Of a stretch of DNA of 8,115 nucleotides, positions 1 to 7,666 are shown one piece after another. The stretch lies in assembly GCA_023142175.1 (NCBI GenBank), contig JAGLJX010000165.1, positions 1 to 8,115 of the forward strand, in the 5' to 3' direction. Each line of letters starts with the position of its first letter. Position 1 is the first letter of the stretch. Both the position numbers and the translations under genes were made by a program. Below the pieces are notes generated by a model. The model worked only from the letters and a program-made list of their open reading frames with translations. It did not search any database and was not told the origin of the DNA. The DNA comes from Emcibacter sp. GTDB lineage: Bacteria; Pseudomonadota; Alphaproteobacteria; Sphingomonadales; Emcibacteraceae.

Positions 1-356
1 CTTGTCACATCAGATGCCGAATGTTTTTGGACGCAAGCCCTCAAAACCGCCTCTTCTATGATTTGTCTGGCTTCAAAAATTTGTCGAGCTTGCACTGTGG
101 TGGGGCTGGCCACAATGGCCCCCCGATTGGGACGAATTTCCACAATATTTTCGTAATTGAGCCGGGTCAGGGCGCGGCGGACTACCGTACGGCTGGCACC
201 AAAAATTTCACTTAATGATTCTTCCGTAAGCTTCGTACCCGGTGCAAGACGCTGTTCGAGGATAGCATCAGAAATTTGTTGGTGAATAACTTCTTCACTG
301 GAATTTTTTTTGCCCGACTTTGAAGGCCTTATCAAACTTTCCTGTGCCACAGCCAT
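1..356 (-). CDS. GntR-family transcriptional regulator (FadR/FCD-like), partial, C-terminus outside window
   Basis: The visible 118 residues start at the ATG complementary to 354-356, and the frame runs open off the left edge, so the ligand-binding part is missing. After a polar N-terminal tail of about 20 residues comes a typical GntR winged helix-turn-helix (about residues 21-84). It shows QISDAILEQRLAPGTKL, then EESLSEIFGASRTVVRRAL (recognition helix) and the wing RPNRGAIVASP. The following residues (QARQIFEARQIIEEAVLRA) match the first helix of the FadR/FCD effector domain, so FCD is the likely C-terminal type. The start is supported by AGAGGA five bases upstream. The protein would bind DNA as a dimer and respond to a small, often carboxylated, metabolite. 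Its divergent position beside guaD suggests that it controls guaD and perhaps itself; this is inference. Family assignment is secure, ligand unknown. Confidence 0.93.
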   Translation of the reverse strand, partial: MAVAQESLIRPSKSGKKNSSEEVIHQQISDAILEQRLAPGTKLTEESLSEIFGASRTVVRRALTRLNYENIVEIRPNRGAIVASPTTVQARQIFEARQIIEEAVLRACVQKHSASDVT

Positions 357-386
357 ATTTATCCTCTGAAATAAACTTATTGGGTT

Positions 387-417
387 ATTATACGTTGAAT
401 ATAAAGAAATAATACAA
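387..417 (-). promoter_or_regulatory. possible promoter of the GntR-family gene
   Basis: Read on the minus strand, TATAAT (complement of 387-392) lies 30 bases upstream of the regulator's start codon. A TTGTAT (complement of 412-417) precedes it as a partial -35 match. The spacing is 19 bases, longer than the ideal 17, and the region is AT-rich, so chance matches are easy. Plausible but unproven. Confidence 0.35.
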
Positions 418-429
418 TAATAATGAAGA

Positions 430-439
430 TTGTGAACAA
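430..439. promoter_or_regulatory. possible GntR-type operator, dyad TTGT-GA-ACAA
   Basis: A 10-base dyad with 4-base arms sits between the two divergent genes, just upstream of the guaD promoter. It resembles the TnGT-n-ACnA style of site bound by FadR/FCD-type GntR regulators, and an FCD-like regulator is encoded next door. The arms are short, so the site could be chance. The assignment rests on position and on family knowledge. Confidence 0.3.
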
Positions 440-461
440 AATTTCTCTATCCCCTATAGTA

Positions 462-470
462 TGTTATAAT
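462..470 (+). promoter_or_regulatory. extended -10 promoter element of guaD
   Basis: TGTTATAAT is a perfect extended -10 (TG, one base, consensus TATAAT at 465-470), 33 bases before the preferred guaD start codon. The -35 position at a 17-base spacing (442-447, TTTCTC) matches poorly, as is common for extended -10 promoters. Weak recognition at -35 would allow activation or repression through the nearby dyad at 430-439. Confidence 0.5.
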
Positions 471-495
471 GATGAGCGTTGACGATTATGAGATC

Positions 496-500
496 AGGTG
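496..500 (+). promoter_or_regulatory. guaD ribosome binding site, favours ATG at 504
   Basis: AGGTG matches the 3' part of the AGGAGGTG Shine-Dalgarno sequence, and its AGG core ends five bases before ATG 504. The alternative in-frame GTG at 498 would lie inside this site and have only a weaker GAGA (490-493) in front of it. ATG 504 is therefore preferred; the two starts differ by two residues. Confidence 0.5.
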
Positions 501-503
501 TCT

Positions 504-1820
504 ATGAATAATACCGAACTGAAAGCCGTACGCGGCAGCCTGCTGTATTTTACGGGTGATCCCTTTTATGAGGATGTAAGCAGATGTATGCATCATGAGG
601 CGGACGGTATTCTGGTCATAAAAGACGGAATCATTCATGATGTGGGGCCAGCCTGCAAAATCTTGGCTACACTGGACCCGGCGGTCGAAATCACCCATTA
701 TCCTAATTGCCTGATCATGCCGGGGTTCATTGATACCCATACCCATTATGTTCAAATGGAAATTATGGCATCCTTTGGTAGTCAGCTTATTGACTGGCTG
801 GAAGAATATACTTTTGTTGCAGAACAAAAATTTCACGATAAAGCCTATGCTGACAAGGTCGCCGATAAATTTTGCGATCAGCTATTGCGTAATGGCACCA
901 CCACGGCGGCGGTATTCTGTGCCACTTACCCTCAATCCGTGGACGCCCTGTTTGAACAGGCTGAAAAGCGCAATATGCGGATGATAGCGGGCAAGGTTAT
1001 GATGGATCAAAACGCACCGGCCCCCTTACTGGACACCGCAGAAACAAGTTATGAGCAGTCCCACGCCTTGATTAAAAAATGGCATGGCACTGGTCGGGCG
1101 TCCTATTGCATTACCCCCCGCTTCGCTCCTACCAGCACAGCAAAACAATTGGAAGCGGCTGGCGTTCTTAAAAAAGAATTTCCCACCGTTCATGTGCAGT
1201 CACATATTTCTGAAAATAAGGAAGAGATCGACTGGGTTAAAAAACTTTTCCCCAATTCCAAGGATTATCTGGATATCTATGACAGTTTCGGATTGCTTGG
1301 TGACCGTACGGTATTAGCGCATGGCATTCATTTGACAGCATCGGAGCGTGAGCGACTGTCAGAAAGTGGAACAGCCTTGTCTCATTGCCCCACATCCAAT
1401 TTATTTTTGGGTAGTGGGTTATTTGATATAGGCCTCGTTATGAGAAATAACACACCCATAAAGTTAGGGGTTGGAACCGATGTGGGAGCCGGCACGAGCT
1501 TCTCAATACTGCAAACATTGGGAGAAGCCTATAAAGTCTCTCACCTGATCGGACAGGCTATGACAGCACCACAGGCGTTTTATCTGGCCACCTTGGGCGG
1601 CGCAAGGGCTTTGAATATTGCGGATAACGTGGGAACTTTCAAAAAAGGCCACGAGGCAGATTTTATCATTCTGGATATTAACACTACTGACCTTATGGCC
1701 TATCGGGCGGCACATGCCAAATCCATAGAGGATTTACTATTTATCCTGATGATTATGGGCGATGACAGAGCTATTCGTGCCACTTATATTGCGGGTCAGT
1801 GTTTATGGTCAGCTACGTAA
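504..1820 (+). CDS. guaD: guanine deaminase
   Basis: A cytosolic zinc enzyme of the amidohydrolase superfamily that converts guanine to xanthine and ammonia, linking purine salvage to purine catabolism. From ATG 504 the protein has 438 residues, close to the usual 440-450. The N-terminal composite beta-sandwich leads into [12 protein letters not shown], with metal ligands H79 and H81 of the HxH motif. Further along are SHISE (H234 as ligand, E237 as likely catalytic acid/base), LAHGIHLT (H273), [15 protein letters not shown] and [18 protein letters not shown] with D326, all in the order expected for GuaD. The last two sequence blocks distinguish it from chlorohydrolases and cytosine deaminases. 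An in-frame GTG at 498 is an alternative start. It is divergent from a GntR-family regulator gene that probably controls it. Its last 12 bases overlap the convergent phosphomannomutase gene. It looks intact and full length. Confidence 0.96.
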   Translation: MNNTELKAVRGSLLYFTGDPFYEDVSRCMHHEADGILVIKDGIIHDVGPACKILATLDPAVEITHYPNCLIMPGFIDTHTHYVQMEIMASFGSQLIDWLEEYTFVAEQKFHDKAYADKVADKFCDQLLRNGTTTAAVFCATYPQSVDALFEQAEKRNMRMIAGKVMMDQNAPAPLLDTAETSYEQSHALIKKWHGTGRASYCITPRFAPTSTAKQLEAAGVLKKEFPTVHVQSHISENKEEIDWVKKLFPNSKDYLDIYDSFGLLGDRTVLAHGIHLTASERERLSESGTALSHCPTSNLFLGSGLFDIGLVMRNNTPIKLGVGTDVGAGTSFSILQTLGEAYKVSHLIGQAMTAPQAFYLATLGGARALNIADNVGTFKKGHEADFIILDINTTDLMAYRAAHAKSIEDLLFILMIMGDDRAIRATYIAGQCLWSAT

Positions 1821-3182
1821 TATTTTCAATATTGCCGCCGTTTTTTCTTTCATCAGGGCAATGTCGCCCCTTGATTCAACGTTCAACCGGACAACAGGTT
1901 CTGTATTGGAACTTCTTAAGCTGAAACGCCAGTTGGGGAATTCCAGACTGATACCATCCGTATTATCCTGAGCAATGCTCTCGTCTTTAAAGGCAGCCAG
2001 CACACGGTCAATGGCTTCTTTTGGAGCCTCCAGTTTGTTATTGATCTCACCGGATGAGGGGAATTTTTCAATTCGTTCCGCGACCATTCTGGAAAGCGGT
2101 ATTCCCTTGACGCAAATCATTTCGGCAACCAGCATCCAGGGGATCATGCCACTATCACAATAAGCAAAATCCCGGAAATAATGGTGGGCGCTCATTTCCC
2201 CGCCGTAAACAGCATCTTCCGCCCGCATCCGTTCTTTAATGAAGGCATGACCAGTTTTTGACATGATAGCTTTACCACCGGATGCCTCAACCAGATCAAC
2301 TGTATTCCATGTCAGTCTGGGATCATGGATAATGCTTGCTCCGGGCGTTTTTTGGAGGAAAGCTTCCGCTAGCAGCCCAACAATATAATACCCTTCAATG
2401 AATTCACCATTTTCATCAAACAGGAAACATCGGTCAAAATCCCCGTCCCATGCGATACCCATATCAGCCCCGTGGGCCAAGACCGCATCTGATGTATCGG
2501 CACGGTTCTCCATCAAAAGAGGGTTAGGAATACCGTTGGGGAAATTACCATCGGCCTCATGATGAATTTTGATAAACTCTATAGGTACATTGGCCTTTGC
2601 AAAAGCACCTTCAAGGGCGTCAACCACATGACCTGCTGCCCCATTACCCGAATTCACCACAAGCTTCAGGGGTTTGATATTTGACGGATCAATATAGGTC
2701 ATCAAATGATCTACATAGGCCTCAAGCGTTGATTTTTTTGTCAACCTGCCGCGCTCGGCAACCTCAGAGAAATCATTATTCTCGGCAAGGCGTTGTATGT
2801 CAAAAAGACCGGTATCTCCGCTGATTGGTCTGGCCTCTTGCCTGACCAGCTTCATGCCATTGTAATCCATAGGGTTATGACTGGCCGTAACCTCTATCCC
2901 ACCATCAACACCAAGGTATTTTGTGGCAAAATATATCTCTTCCGTGCCCGTCATGCCAATGTCAATCACATCAACACCGGAATCCAGCAAACCATTGCTT
3001 ACCGCCACTTTCAGTTCTTCCGAGGTGAGGCGGATATCCCCGCCTACTACGATAGTTTTGGGTTTTAGGAATTCACCAAATGCCCGGCCTATCCGGTAAG
3101 CAATATCAGCATCTAATTCCGTGCCAAGCTGGCCCCTGATATCATAGGCTTTAAAACAGGTAATCGCTTTTTTCTCTGACAT
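1809..3182 (-). CDS. cpsG: phosphomannomutase/phosphoglucomutase (CpsG/ManB type)
   Basis: A cytoplasmic alpha-D-phosphohexomutase that interconverts mannose 6-phosphate and mannose 1-phosphate, and often the glucose phosphates, feeding GDP-mannose and surface polysaccharide synthesis. The 457 residues match the enterobacterial CpsG length (456), and as recalled the similarity runs end to end. All four active-site segments are present: the phosphoserine loop TASHNP (S101), the magnesium loop DGDFDR (246-251), the sugar-recognition segment GGEMSAHHY (327-335) and the C-terminal phosphate-binding RSSNTEP (423-429). It should therefore be active. The start has a strong AAAAGGGG ribosome binding site, which overlaps the stop codon of the upstream PEPC homologue 14 bases away. 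This implies co-transcription and perhaps translational coupling. Its TGA stop lies within the final codons of convergent guaD. Whether it also acts on glucose phosphates cannot be read from sequence. Confidence 0.96.
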   Translation of the reverse strand: MSEKKAITCFKAYDIRGQLGTELDADIAYRIGRAFGEFLKPKTIVVGGDIRLTSEELKVAVSNGLLDSGVDVIDIGMTGTEEIYFATKYLGVDGGIEVTASHNPMDYNGMKLVRQEARPISGDTGLFDIQRLAENNDFSEVAERGRLTKKSTLEAYVDHLMTYIDPSNIKPLKLVVNSGNGAAGHVVDALEGAFAKANVPIEFIKIHHEADGNFPNGIPNPLLMENRADTSDAVLAHGADMGIAWDGDFDRCFLFDENGEFIEGYYIVGLLAEAFLQKTPGASIIHDPRLTWNTVDLVEASGGKAIMSKTGHAFIKERMRAEDAVYGGEMSAHHYFRDFAYCDSGMIPWMLVAEMICVKGIPLSRMVAERIEKFPSSGEINNKLEAPKEAIDRVLAAFKDESIAQDNTDGISLEFPNWRFSLRSSNTEPVVRLNVESRGDIALMKEKTAAILKILRS

Positions 3183-3196
3183 AATATTGTCCCCTT

Positions 3197-6001
3197 TTAT
3201 CCAATAGCCCCGATATGCGCCGAAACTGCCTGTGAAATTTTTCTTATCTGATTATAGATTATTTCGATCTCATCAAATATCTGCTTATTTTCATACTTAT
3301 AACCGTGGGTATCATCGCTGGAGAAACTTATCGCTTCCGGATTATCCAGGTCAATTTCATAATCACCTTCCAGTGGAAAAATTTCACGCAGTAACAACAG
3401 TGTTGGCGAAATTTGAAACCGCAAAATCCGCAGAATAAGGTCATCAACACTCAGCCCTTTATGATCACGGAACCGTGGAATTCGTGTAATCAGCAGGAAA
3501 ATCCGCTGAATCAGAGCCATGCGCACCACATGAAGCAGGATATAATTGCTGCGTTCTTCTGCGCTGAGGCTATAAGGCGCGGCTTCAACTTCTCGCGTTT
3601 TCATACTGTCTTTGAGATACATTAAGTCCTGCCGCAGGGTAAACTCAACACGGTTTAATCCCTCAAATACGCCATGTTTTTTCAACATCTTGGCAAGTCT
3701 TAGCATGCGGTCGTGGTCGTGGCTTTCGTCCTCATAGCTGGCCGAATGCATCCAGTAGCGGGGCCGGAATAATGACGTATAAGCTCCAAGAAAATCTTCT
3801 TCTGTCACATCAACCGCCGCAATGACCAATTTCATAATATGGCGCAGGCGGGTCGAGCTATCATACATTTTCCAGAAACCATAACCATCTTGCGCTATGG
3901 CCGTCCCTACGCCACCTAAACTATTGGCAAAATAGCCCAGTTGATGCAGGAGCATATTATTGGGAATAGCCCTGATTTGGGATAGTTTTTCCAATGGACG
4001 GCTCACCACGCCTTCGTCCTGACGAAGTGTCATGCGAGAACCGGACGGGTAAGAAATATCCGTACCCAGAATGGAGATCAACTTCATAAAGTCCGAGCCC
4101 TCAGCAACCGCGCTGTTATAGGTCTTGACGGTGATGAAAAAATCCAGTGACCAATCAATATTCTTATAAAATGGGTCCGGTGTCTCGTCCACCGGCGACA
4201 ATAGGTTTTCCATAACCCGACTTAGGGTAGCAAAGGCAAGGTCTGGCGTATGCAGCCACAGATAACCGTCTCCGCCCTGCAAGCTGAACTCCTGTTTATA
4301 GGCTATATTATGTTTTTTCACCAAGCGGCGGGCTTCCGGCGTATGCATATAATCAAGCCGACCACCAAAGCCATCCGGATGCGCCCCGCGCCCGACACTT
4401 TCCCCGCCCGTGTCAAAAATCACCAGTTCCACATCACTCAGATCAAATTTGCGCCATAGTTTGGCAACCTTTATCCGCAGACGTTCAATGGCGAGACCCG
4501 CCGCAACCTGTCCCAGATAGCGGCCCGCATCGGAATATCCCGCCTGTATGCATAACCGCCCCCGTTTTTTGACATAGGCAAAATAATGGGGATTTTCCAG
4601 CAATTCCTCAATTACCTCTGCGCCGCGCACCAAGGCCTGATCGGTCTCGAACAGGGGCGAGATATCAACATTATCCTCCACCCCGAACAACTTGGCATAG
4701 CATAATGCCGCCAGCACCGTAAACGGCGTATCAGATTCCGCTATCAGGAACCGTATGGGGGTGTTTGGGTCAATATATTTAAGGAACTGAGCCACGATCA
4801 TAAACAACCTTTTGGCTGTGGTCTGCTCATGCAGAATCGTCTCATAACCGATGGTTTCGGACGATATATGATCGAGTAATTTGCTGGCCGCTGTCATATA
4901 ACGCCGACGACTTGTGGCATCATCGGGGTCTTTTTCCATCGCAACCATTGGCCGGATCGCATTATGCAGCTGCACCGCATTCAGGCGAAAATGCACATGA
5001 GAGAAGCCGGAACGGAAATTAGCAAAAATAGCCCGAAAGATAATCAGTTCACTAACATCATCATCTTTGGCATTGGTGATCAGTTGATCTAACTCATCCA
5101 AAATCTGGGAAGGTATATCAGCCCTGCTATTAGCCATGTGGCGGGCAAGTTTCCGTACTGCTGGCACATCATGAGCATCATCGGGGATATGGTTGAGGTC
5201 ACTGGCAAACATATCTTTAAGCTGTTGTAGCAAATCATGAACTTTACCTTCACTCTGCCAGCGCGACAGATAAACCTCACATTGGCGGTGGGCCATAAGG
5301 ATACGGTATTTGACGCTATCCATCCATGTGATATCGTCGCGCCCGTCCACATCAAAGCCAACCCAGCTGGCCGTTGTGACCAGCTTTAAATCAAGCGACT
5401 TCCAGTCTTCAGGATAGACCGTACGCGCAACATTAAGCGCCACTTCATACAGACTTGCTATGGCCTGTTGCAGATTAAGCAAAGCCTTTTCCGACTGTTC
5501 AAATTCATAATTAAGGGTCAGTCCATCATCAGGGCGGCCCTTACAGGTTTTGATCTTTATCGCGGCCTGTTTTTCGGTCATGGAGCCATCAATCAGACCG
5601 GCCAATATATCATACTGCGAGCGGCTAAAGCCGAAAGTAGGATGACCTGTTATGACAATACCCACCAGTTCGCGCTGTATTATTTCCTGAAATTCGGCGA
5701 AAGACTTGCCCTTGCATATTAGCAGGAAGCAATCGCCAAGACGTTTCTTATTTTTCTGGCGATCCGTTTCCTTCAAATAGGTCCGCGCCCGCCTGCCCCG
5801 GCTTAAAAAACCCTGAGCAGAAAGCTCCTCCACAATATTATCAATATCTTCAGATGGCATCTGCCCCTTTTTCATCTGTTTCAACAGATGGTATGACATC
5901 TGCTGATAGGGGTTAACCAGCGGTGTTTCTTCCGACAGAAGACGACATTTTTCCAACTCGCTTGATAGCTCAGCTAAAAGCGTTGAGGATTGATCAGACA
6001 T
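3197..6001 (-). CDS. divergent phosphoenolpyruvate carboxylase homologue with altered active site
   Basis: This 934-residue protein is a PEPC family member; the normal enzyme makes oxaloacetate from PEP and bicarbonate (E. coli Ppc has 883 residues). The signature blocks appear in the right order but altered: VITGHPTF (116-123; usual TAHPTE), [13 protein letters not shown] (211-223; usual GSWMGGDRDGNP), FRLNAVQ with R339, PLFET (449-453), GYSDAGR (488-494; usual GYSDSxKD), [14 protein letters not shown] (529-542; usual FHGRGGxxGRGGxP), LQGGDGY (574-580; usual EQGE), SGSRMTLR (653-660; usual GSRPxKR) and RAIP (677-680). The likely metal ligands E452 and D491 and arginines 339, 538, 656 and 677 are kept. 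The usual H579, R581, K546 and K773 (E. coli numbering, recalled) appear as D530, G532, R494 and A729, and the C-terminal NTG reads AIG. The frame is intact with no decay. The ribosome site is weak, only GG(T)AA about ten bases before the ATG. Fold assignment is firm; PEPC activity is doubtful. Confidence 0.85.
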   Translation of the reverse strand: MSDQSSTLLAELSSELEKCRLLSEETPLVNPYQQMSYHLLKQMKKGQMPSEDIDNIVEELSAQGFLSRGRRARTYLKETDRQKNKKRLGDCFLLICKGKSFAEFQEIIQRELVGIVITGHPTFGFSRSQYDILAGLIDGSMTEKQAAIKIKTCKGRPDDGLTLNYEFEQSEKALLNLQQAIASLYEVALNVARTVYPEDWKSLDLKLVTTASWVGFDVDGRDDITWMDSVKYRILMAHRQCEVYLSRWQSEGKVHDLLQQLKDMFASDLNHIPDDAHDVPAVRKLARHMANSRADIPSQILDELDQLITNAKDDDVSELIIFRAIFANFRSGFSHVHFRLNAVQLHNAIRPMVAMEKDPDDATSRRRYMTAASKLLDHISSETIGYETILHEQTTAKRLFMIVAQFLKYIDPNTPIRFLIAESDTPFTVLAALCYAKLFGVEDNVDISPLFETDQALVRGAEVIEELLENPHYFAYVKKRGRLCIQAGYSDAGRYLGQVAAGLAIERLRIKVAKLWRKFDLSDVELVIFDTGGESVGRGAHPDGFGGRLDYMHTPEARRLVKKHNIAYKQEFSLQGGDGYLWLHTPDLAFATLSRVMENLLSPVDETPDPFYKNIDWSLDFFITVKTYNSAVAEGSDFMKLISILGTDISYPSGSRMTLRQDEGVVSRPLEKLSQIRAIPNNMLLHQLGYFANSLGGVGTAIAQDGYGFWKMYDSSTRLRHIMKLVIAAVDVTEEDFLGAYTSLFRPRYWMHSASYEDESHDHDRMLRLAKMLKKHGVFEGLNRVEFTLRQDLMYLKDSMKTREVEAAPYSLSAEERSNYILLHVVRMALIQRIFLLITRIPRFRDHKGLSVDDLILRILRFQISPTLLLLREIFPLEGDYEIDLDNPEAISFSSDDTHGYKYENKQIFDEIEIIYNQIRKISQAVSAHIGAIG

Positions 6002-6017
6002 AAATAATTACCGTAGT

Positions 6018-7559
6018 TTAAGGTTGTGACCCCATCCCTATAGCATGATACATGACGTTAAAAATATAATTTTGTTCAACCACGCCACGAATTAGGTAAG
6101 CAGACGGCCCCCTGGCATAAATAGCCACATCCTCCCCCCCATGTGTTTCGCTCACCAAAGGAGCAAGGGCTTGTTGTTGAAAGTTTTTCACCGTTGTATC
6201 CACATCGGAAAGGTCTGCCCGCGGATGTTCAGCCTCGGCACTCGTGCCTGAATAATAACCTAATGTTGTATAGGGTTTGCCATCGGTCCCCCGATCGAAA
6301 GCATCTTTCGCTACCCCGCCTTTATCATTTTTAAGGACTTTACCCAAAATAGGATTGCCCCTTGTCGAATATCCGCCCATGGTAAATACATGGGAATGAT
6401 CCGCCGTGACAATGATAAGCGTGTCTTGCGCGTCAGTCATTTCCACAGCTTTCTGCACTGCTTCTGCTAGTGCGACGGCATCACTCAATGCCCGGTAAGC
6501 ATTGTTGCCATGATGGGCATGGTCAACCCGCCCGCCTTCAACAAACAAAAAATATCCCTCTTCTTTTTTCTGAAGAATATTTAGAGCCTTTTCTGTCATT
6601 TTGGCAATCGATGGTTCGCCGCCCTTGTCATCAGCACGATCAGCTTCAAACTGCATATGGTTGGGGTTAAAGAGACCAAGAACGGGGCCAGTTTTTGAGG
6701 GGTCAATATTATCAAACATTTTTTCATTCCAGATATACTGACCTGTAGGATTTTTTTCCTGCCATTCGGAAACAAGGTTTCTGTTATCTTTTCTTTTGCC
6801 CTTTTTTCCTTCGGGGCCAGTTACCGTTTCAGGCAGAAAGTTTTTCCTCCCCCCACCAAAAGTCACTTCAATTCCATTGCCGCGTGAAAATTCGACAAAT
6901 TGAAGAGCTATATCCTTGCATCCTGCAGCTTTCTCAGCTTCGGGCATTTTAGCATCATTTTCCCAGCCCCTTTCCGGGACATGAGCATAGGCCGTAGCCG
7001 GTGTGGCGTGGGTTATCCCAGCGGTGGAGATAATTCCCGTGGCCATTCCACGCATCTCCGCAAGCTCCAGAAAACTTGTCGCATGATGATTATCAGAAGA
7101 TGCGCAATCACCCCGAACGATAGACTGATCAACAGATATAACCCCGGCCTTTGATTTAATTCCCGTCATAAACGCCGTAGCTGTCCCTGCGGAATCTGGC
7201 GTCTGCTGATTAGTATTATAGGTTTTGGATAATGCCACATTGGAGAATTTTTCCCAGGAAAGAATATTTTCTTCACCTTTCATACCACGGGATTGCCCGT
7301 CAAATATCCGGGCGGCGGTTACGGTGCTGACGCCCATACCATCACCTATGAATAAAATAACATTCTTGGCCTTACTGGTTATGGGGGCTTGGGATAAGTT
7401 TTTCTGTAATGTCTCCTGCGCAGAAGTGAACCAGATATTTCCATCCTGAGGTAGATTAACAGTAGATTTATCTTCCTCTGCCCCGCATGACGAAACCATT
7501 AACAATGGAATACACAATAAAATATGACGTTTGAAAATATTGCTCTTCACTGAATGCAT
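6018..7559 (-). CDS. alkaline phosphatase, PhoA family, predicted lipoprotein
   Basis: A phosphomonoesterase expected to act outside the cytoplasm, releasing phosphate from organic phosphates. The N-terminus has basic residues, a hydrophobic stretch (13-22) and a lipobox VSSC with C25, so the protein is probably lipid-anchored in the outer or inner membrane. The catalytic set is complete: FIGDGMG with D73, PDSAGTATA with nucleophile S123, HATPATAYAH with H184 and T186, EGGRVDHAHHGN with E341, D346 and H350, TADHSH with D387 and H388, and THGGED with H473. H184 and H347 stand where E. coli PhoA has Asp153 and Lys328 (recalled), which makes this the His/His type seen in mammalian and several marine enzymes. 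The length of 513 residues is normal. A lysine-rich loop lies at 251-257. The start is supported by AGGGA ten bases upstream. Its stop lies 16 bases before the PEPC homologue, so it probably heads a three-gene operon. Confidence 0.95.
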   Translation of the reverse strand: MHSVKSNIFKRHILLCIPLLMVSSCGAEEDKSTVNLPQDGNIWFTSAQETLQKNLSQAPITSKAKNVILFIGDGMGVSTVTAARIFDGQSRGMKGEENILSWEKFSNVALSKTYNTNQQTPDSAGTATAFMTGIKSKAGVISVDQSIVRGDCASSDNHHATSFLELAEMRGMATGIISTAGITHATPATAYAHVPERGWENDAKMPEAEKAAGCKDIALQFVEFSRGNGIEVTFGGGRKNFLPETVTGPEGKKGKRKDNRNLVSEWQEKNPTGQYIWNEKMFDNIDPSKTGPVLGLFNPNHMQFEADRADDKGGEPSIAKMTEKALNILQKKEEGYFLFVEGGRVDHAHHGNNAYRALSDAVALAEAVQKAVEMTDAQDTLIIVTADHSHVFTMGGYSTRGNPILGKVLKNDKGGVAKDAFDRGTDGKPYTTLGYYSGTSAEAEHPRADLSDVDTTVKNFQQQALAPLVSETHGGEDVAIYARGPSAYLIRGVVEQNYIFNVMYHAIGMGSQP

Positions 7560-7578
7560 TTTCTGTTTTCCCTATGCT

Positions 7579-7598
7579 TTTATAAACAAATAAATATA
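7579..7598 (-). promoter_or_regulatory. possible -10 region of the phosphatase operon
   Basis: On the minus strand, TATATT (complement of 7593-7598) and TATAAA (complement of 7579-7584) are both -10-like hexamers, 33 and 19 bases upstream of the phosphatase start. Neither has a convincing -35 hexamer at 16-18 bases, which would fit an activator-dependent promoter. The region is too AT-rich to choose between them. Confidence 0.25.
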
Positions 7599-7609
7599 CG
7601 GCATAACAG

Positions 7610-7623
7610 AATGTTAAAACATT
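7610..7623. repeat. perfect short inverted repeat upstream of the phosphatase gene
   Basis: AATGTT and AACATT form 6-base arms around a 2-base spacer in the 107-base gap before the phosphatase gene. Next to it (7603-7609, read on the minus strand) is CTGTTAT, which resembles one half of a Pho box. No second half at the expected 11-base period matches well. The dyad could be an operator for the phosphatase operon or chance in AT-rich DNA. Confidence 0.3.
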
Positions 7624-7666
7624 ACTTTATTTATTATTTTTTATTGAGACTGTAACGAAAATACTA

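Noticed and set aside
385..423. TTATTAT/ATAATAA inverted repeat between the divergent genes
   Set aside because: The arms are pure A/T in an AT-rich region and 25 bases apart, so chance is a sufficient explanation.
498..500. GTG as the start codon of guaD
   Set aside because: It overlaps the better ribosome binding site, which is well spaced for ATG 504. It remains possible but is less likely.
486..836. 116-codon open frame antisense to the guaD start
   Set aside because: It is fully antisense to well-conserved guaD sequence and to the guaD upstream region, and its translation shows no recognisable family.
1819..1846. AATATT-TTC-AATATT hairpin followed by a run of six T as a guaD terminator
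   Set aside because: The stem has only A-T pairs, and a GC-containing stretch separates it from the T-run. It lies inside the phosphomannomutase coding sequence, so it is too weak to call.
5089..5361. 90-codon open frame inside the PEPC-like gene on the same strand
   Set aside because: It lies wholly inside a convincing family member in another frame, with no recognisable domain; it is a frame shadow.
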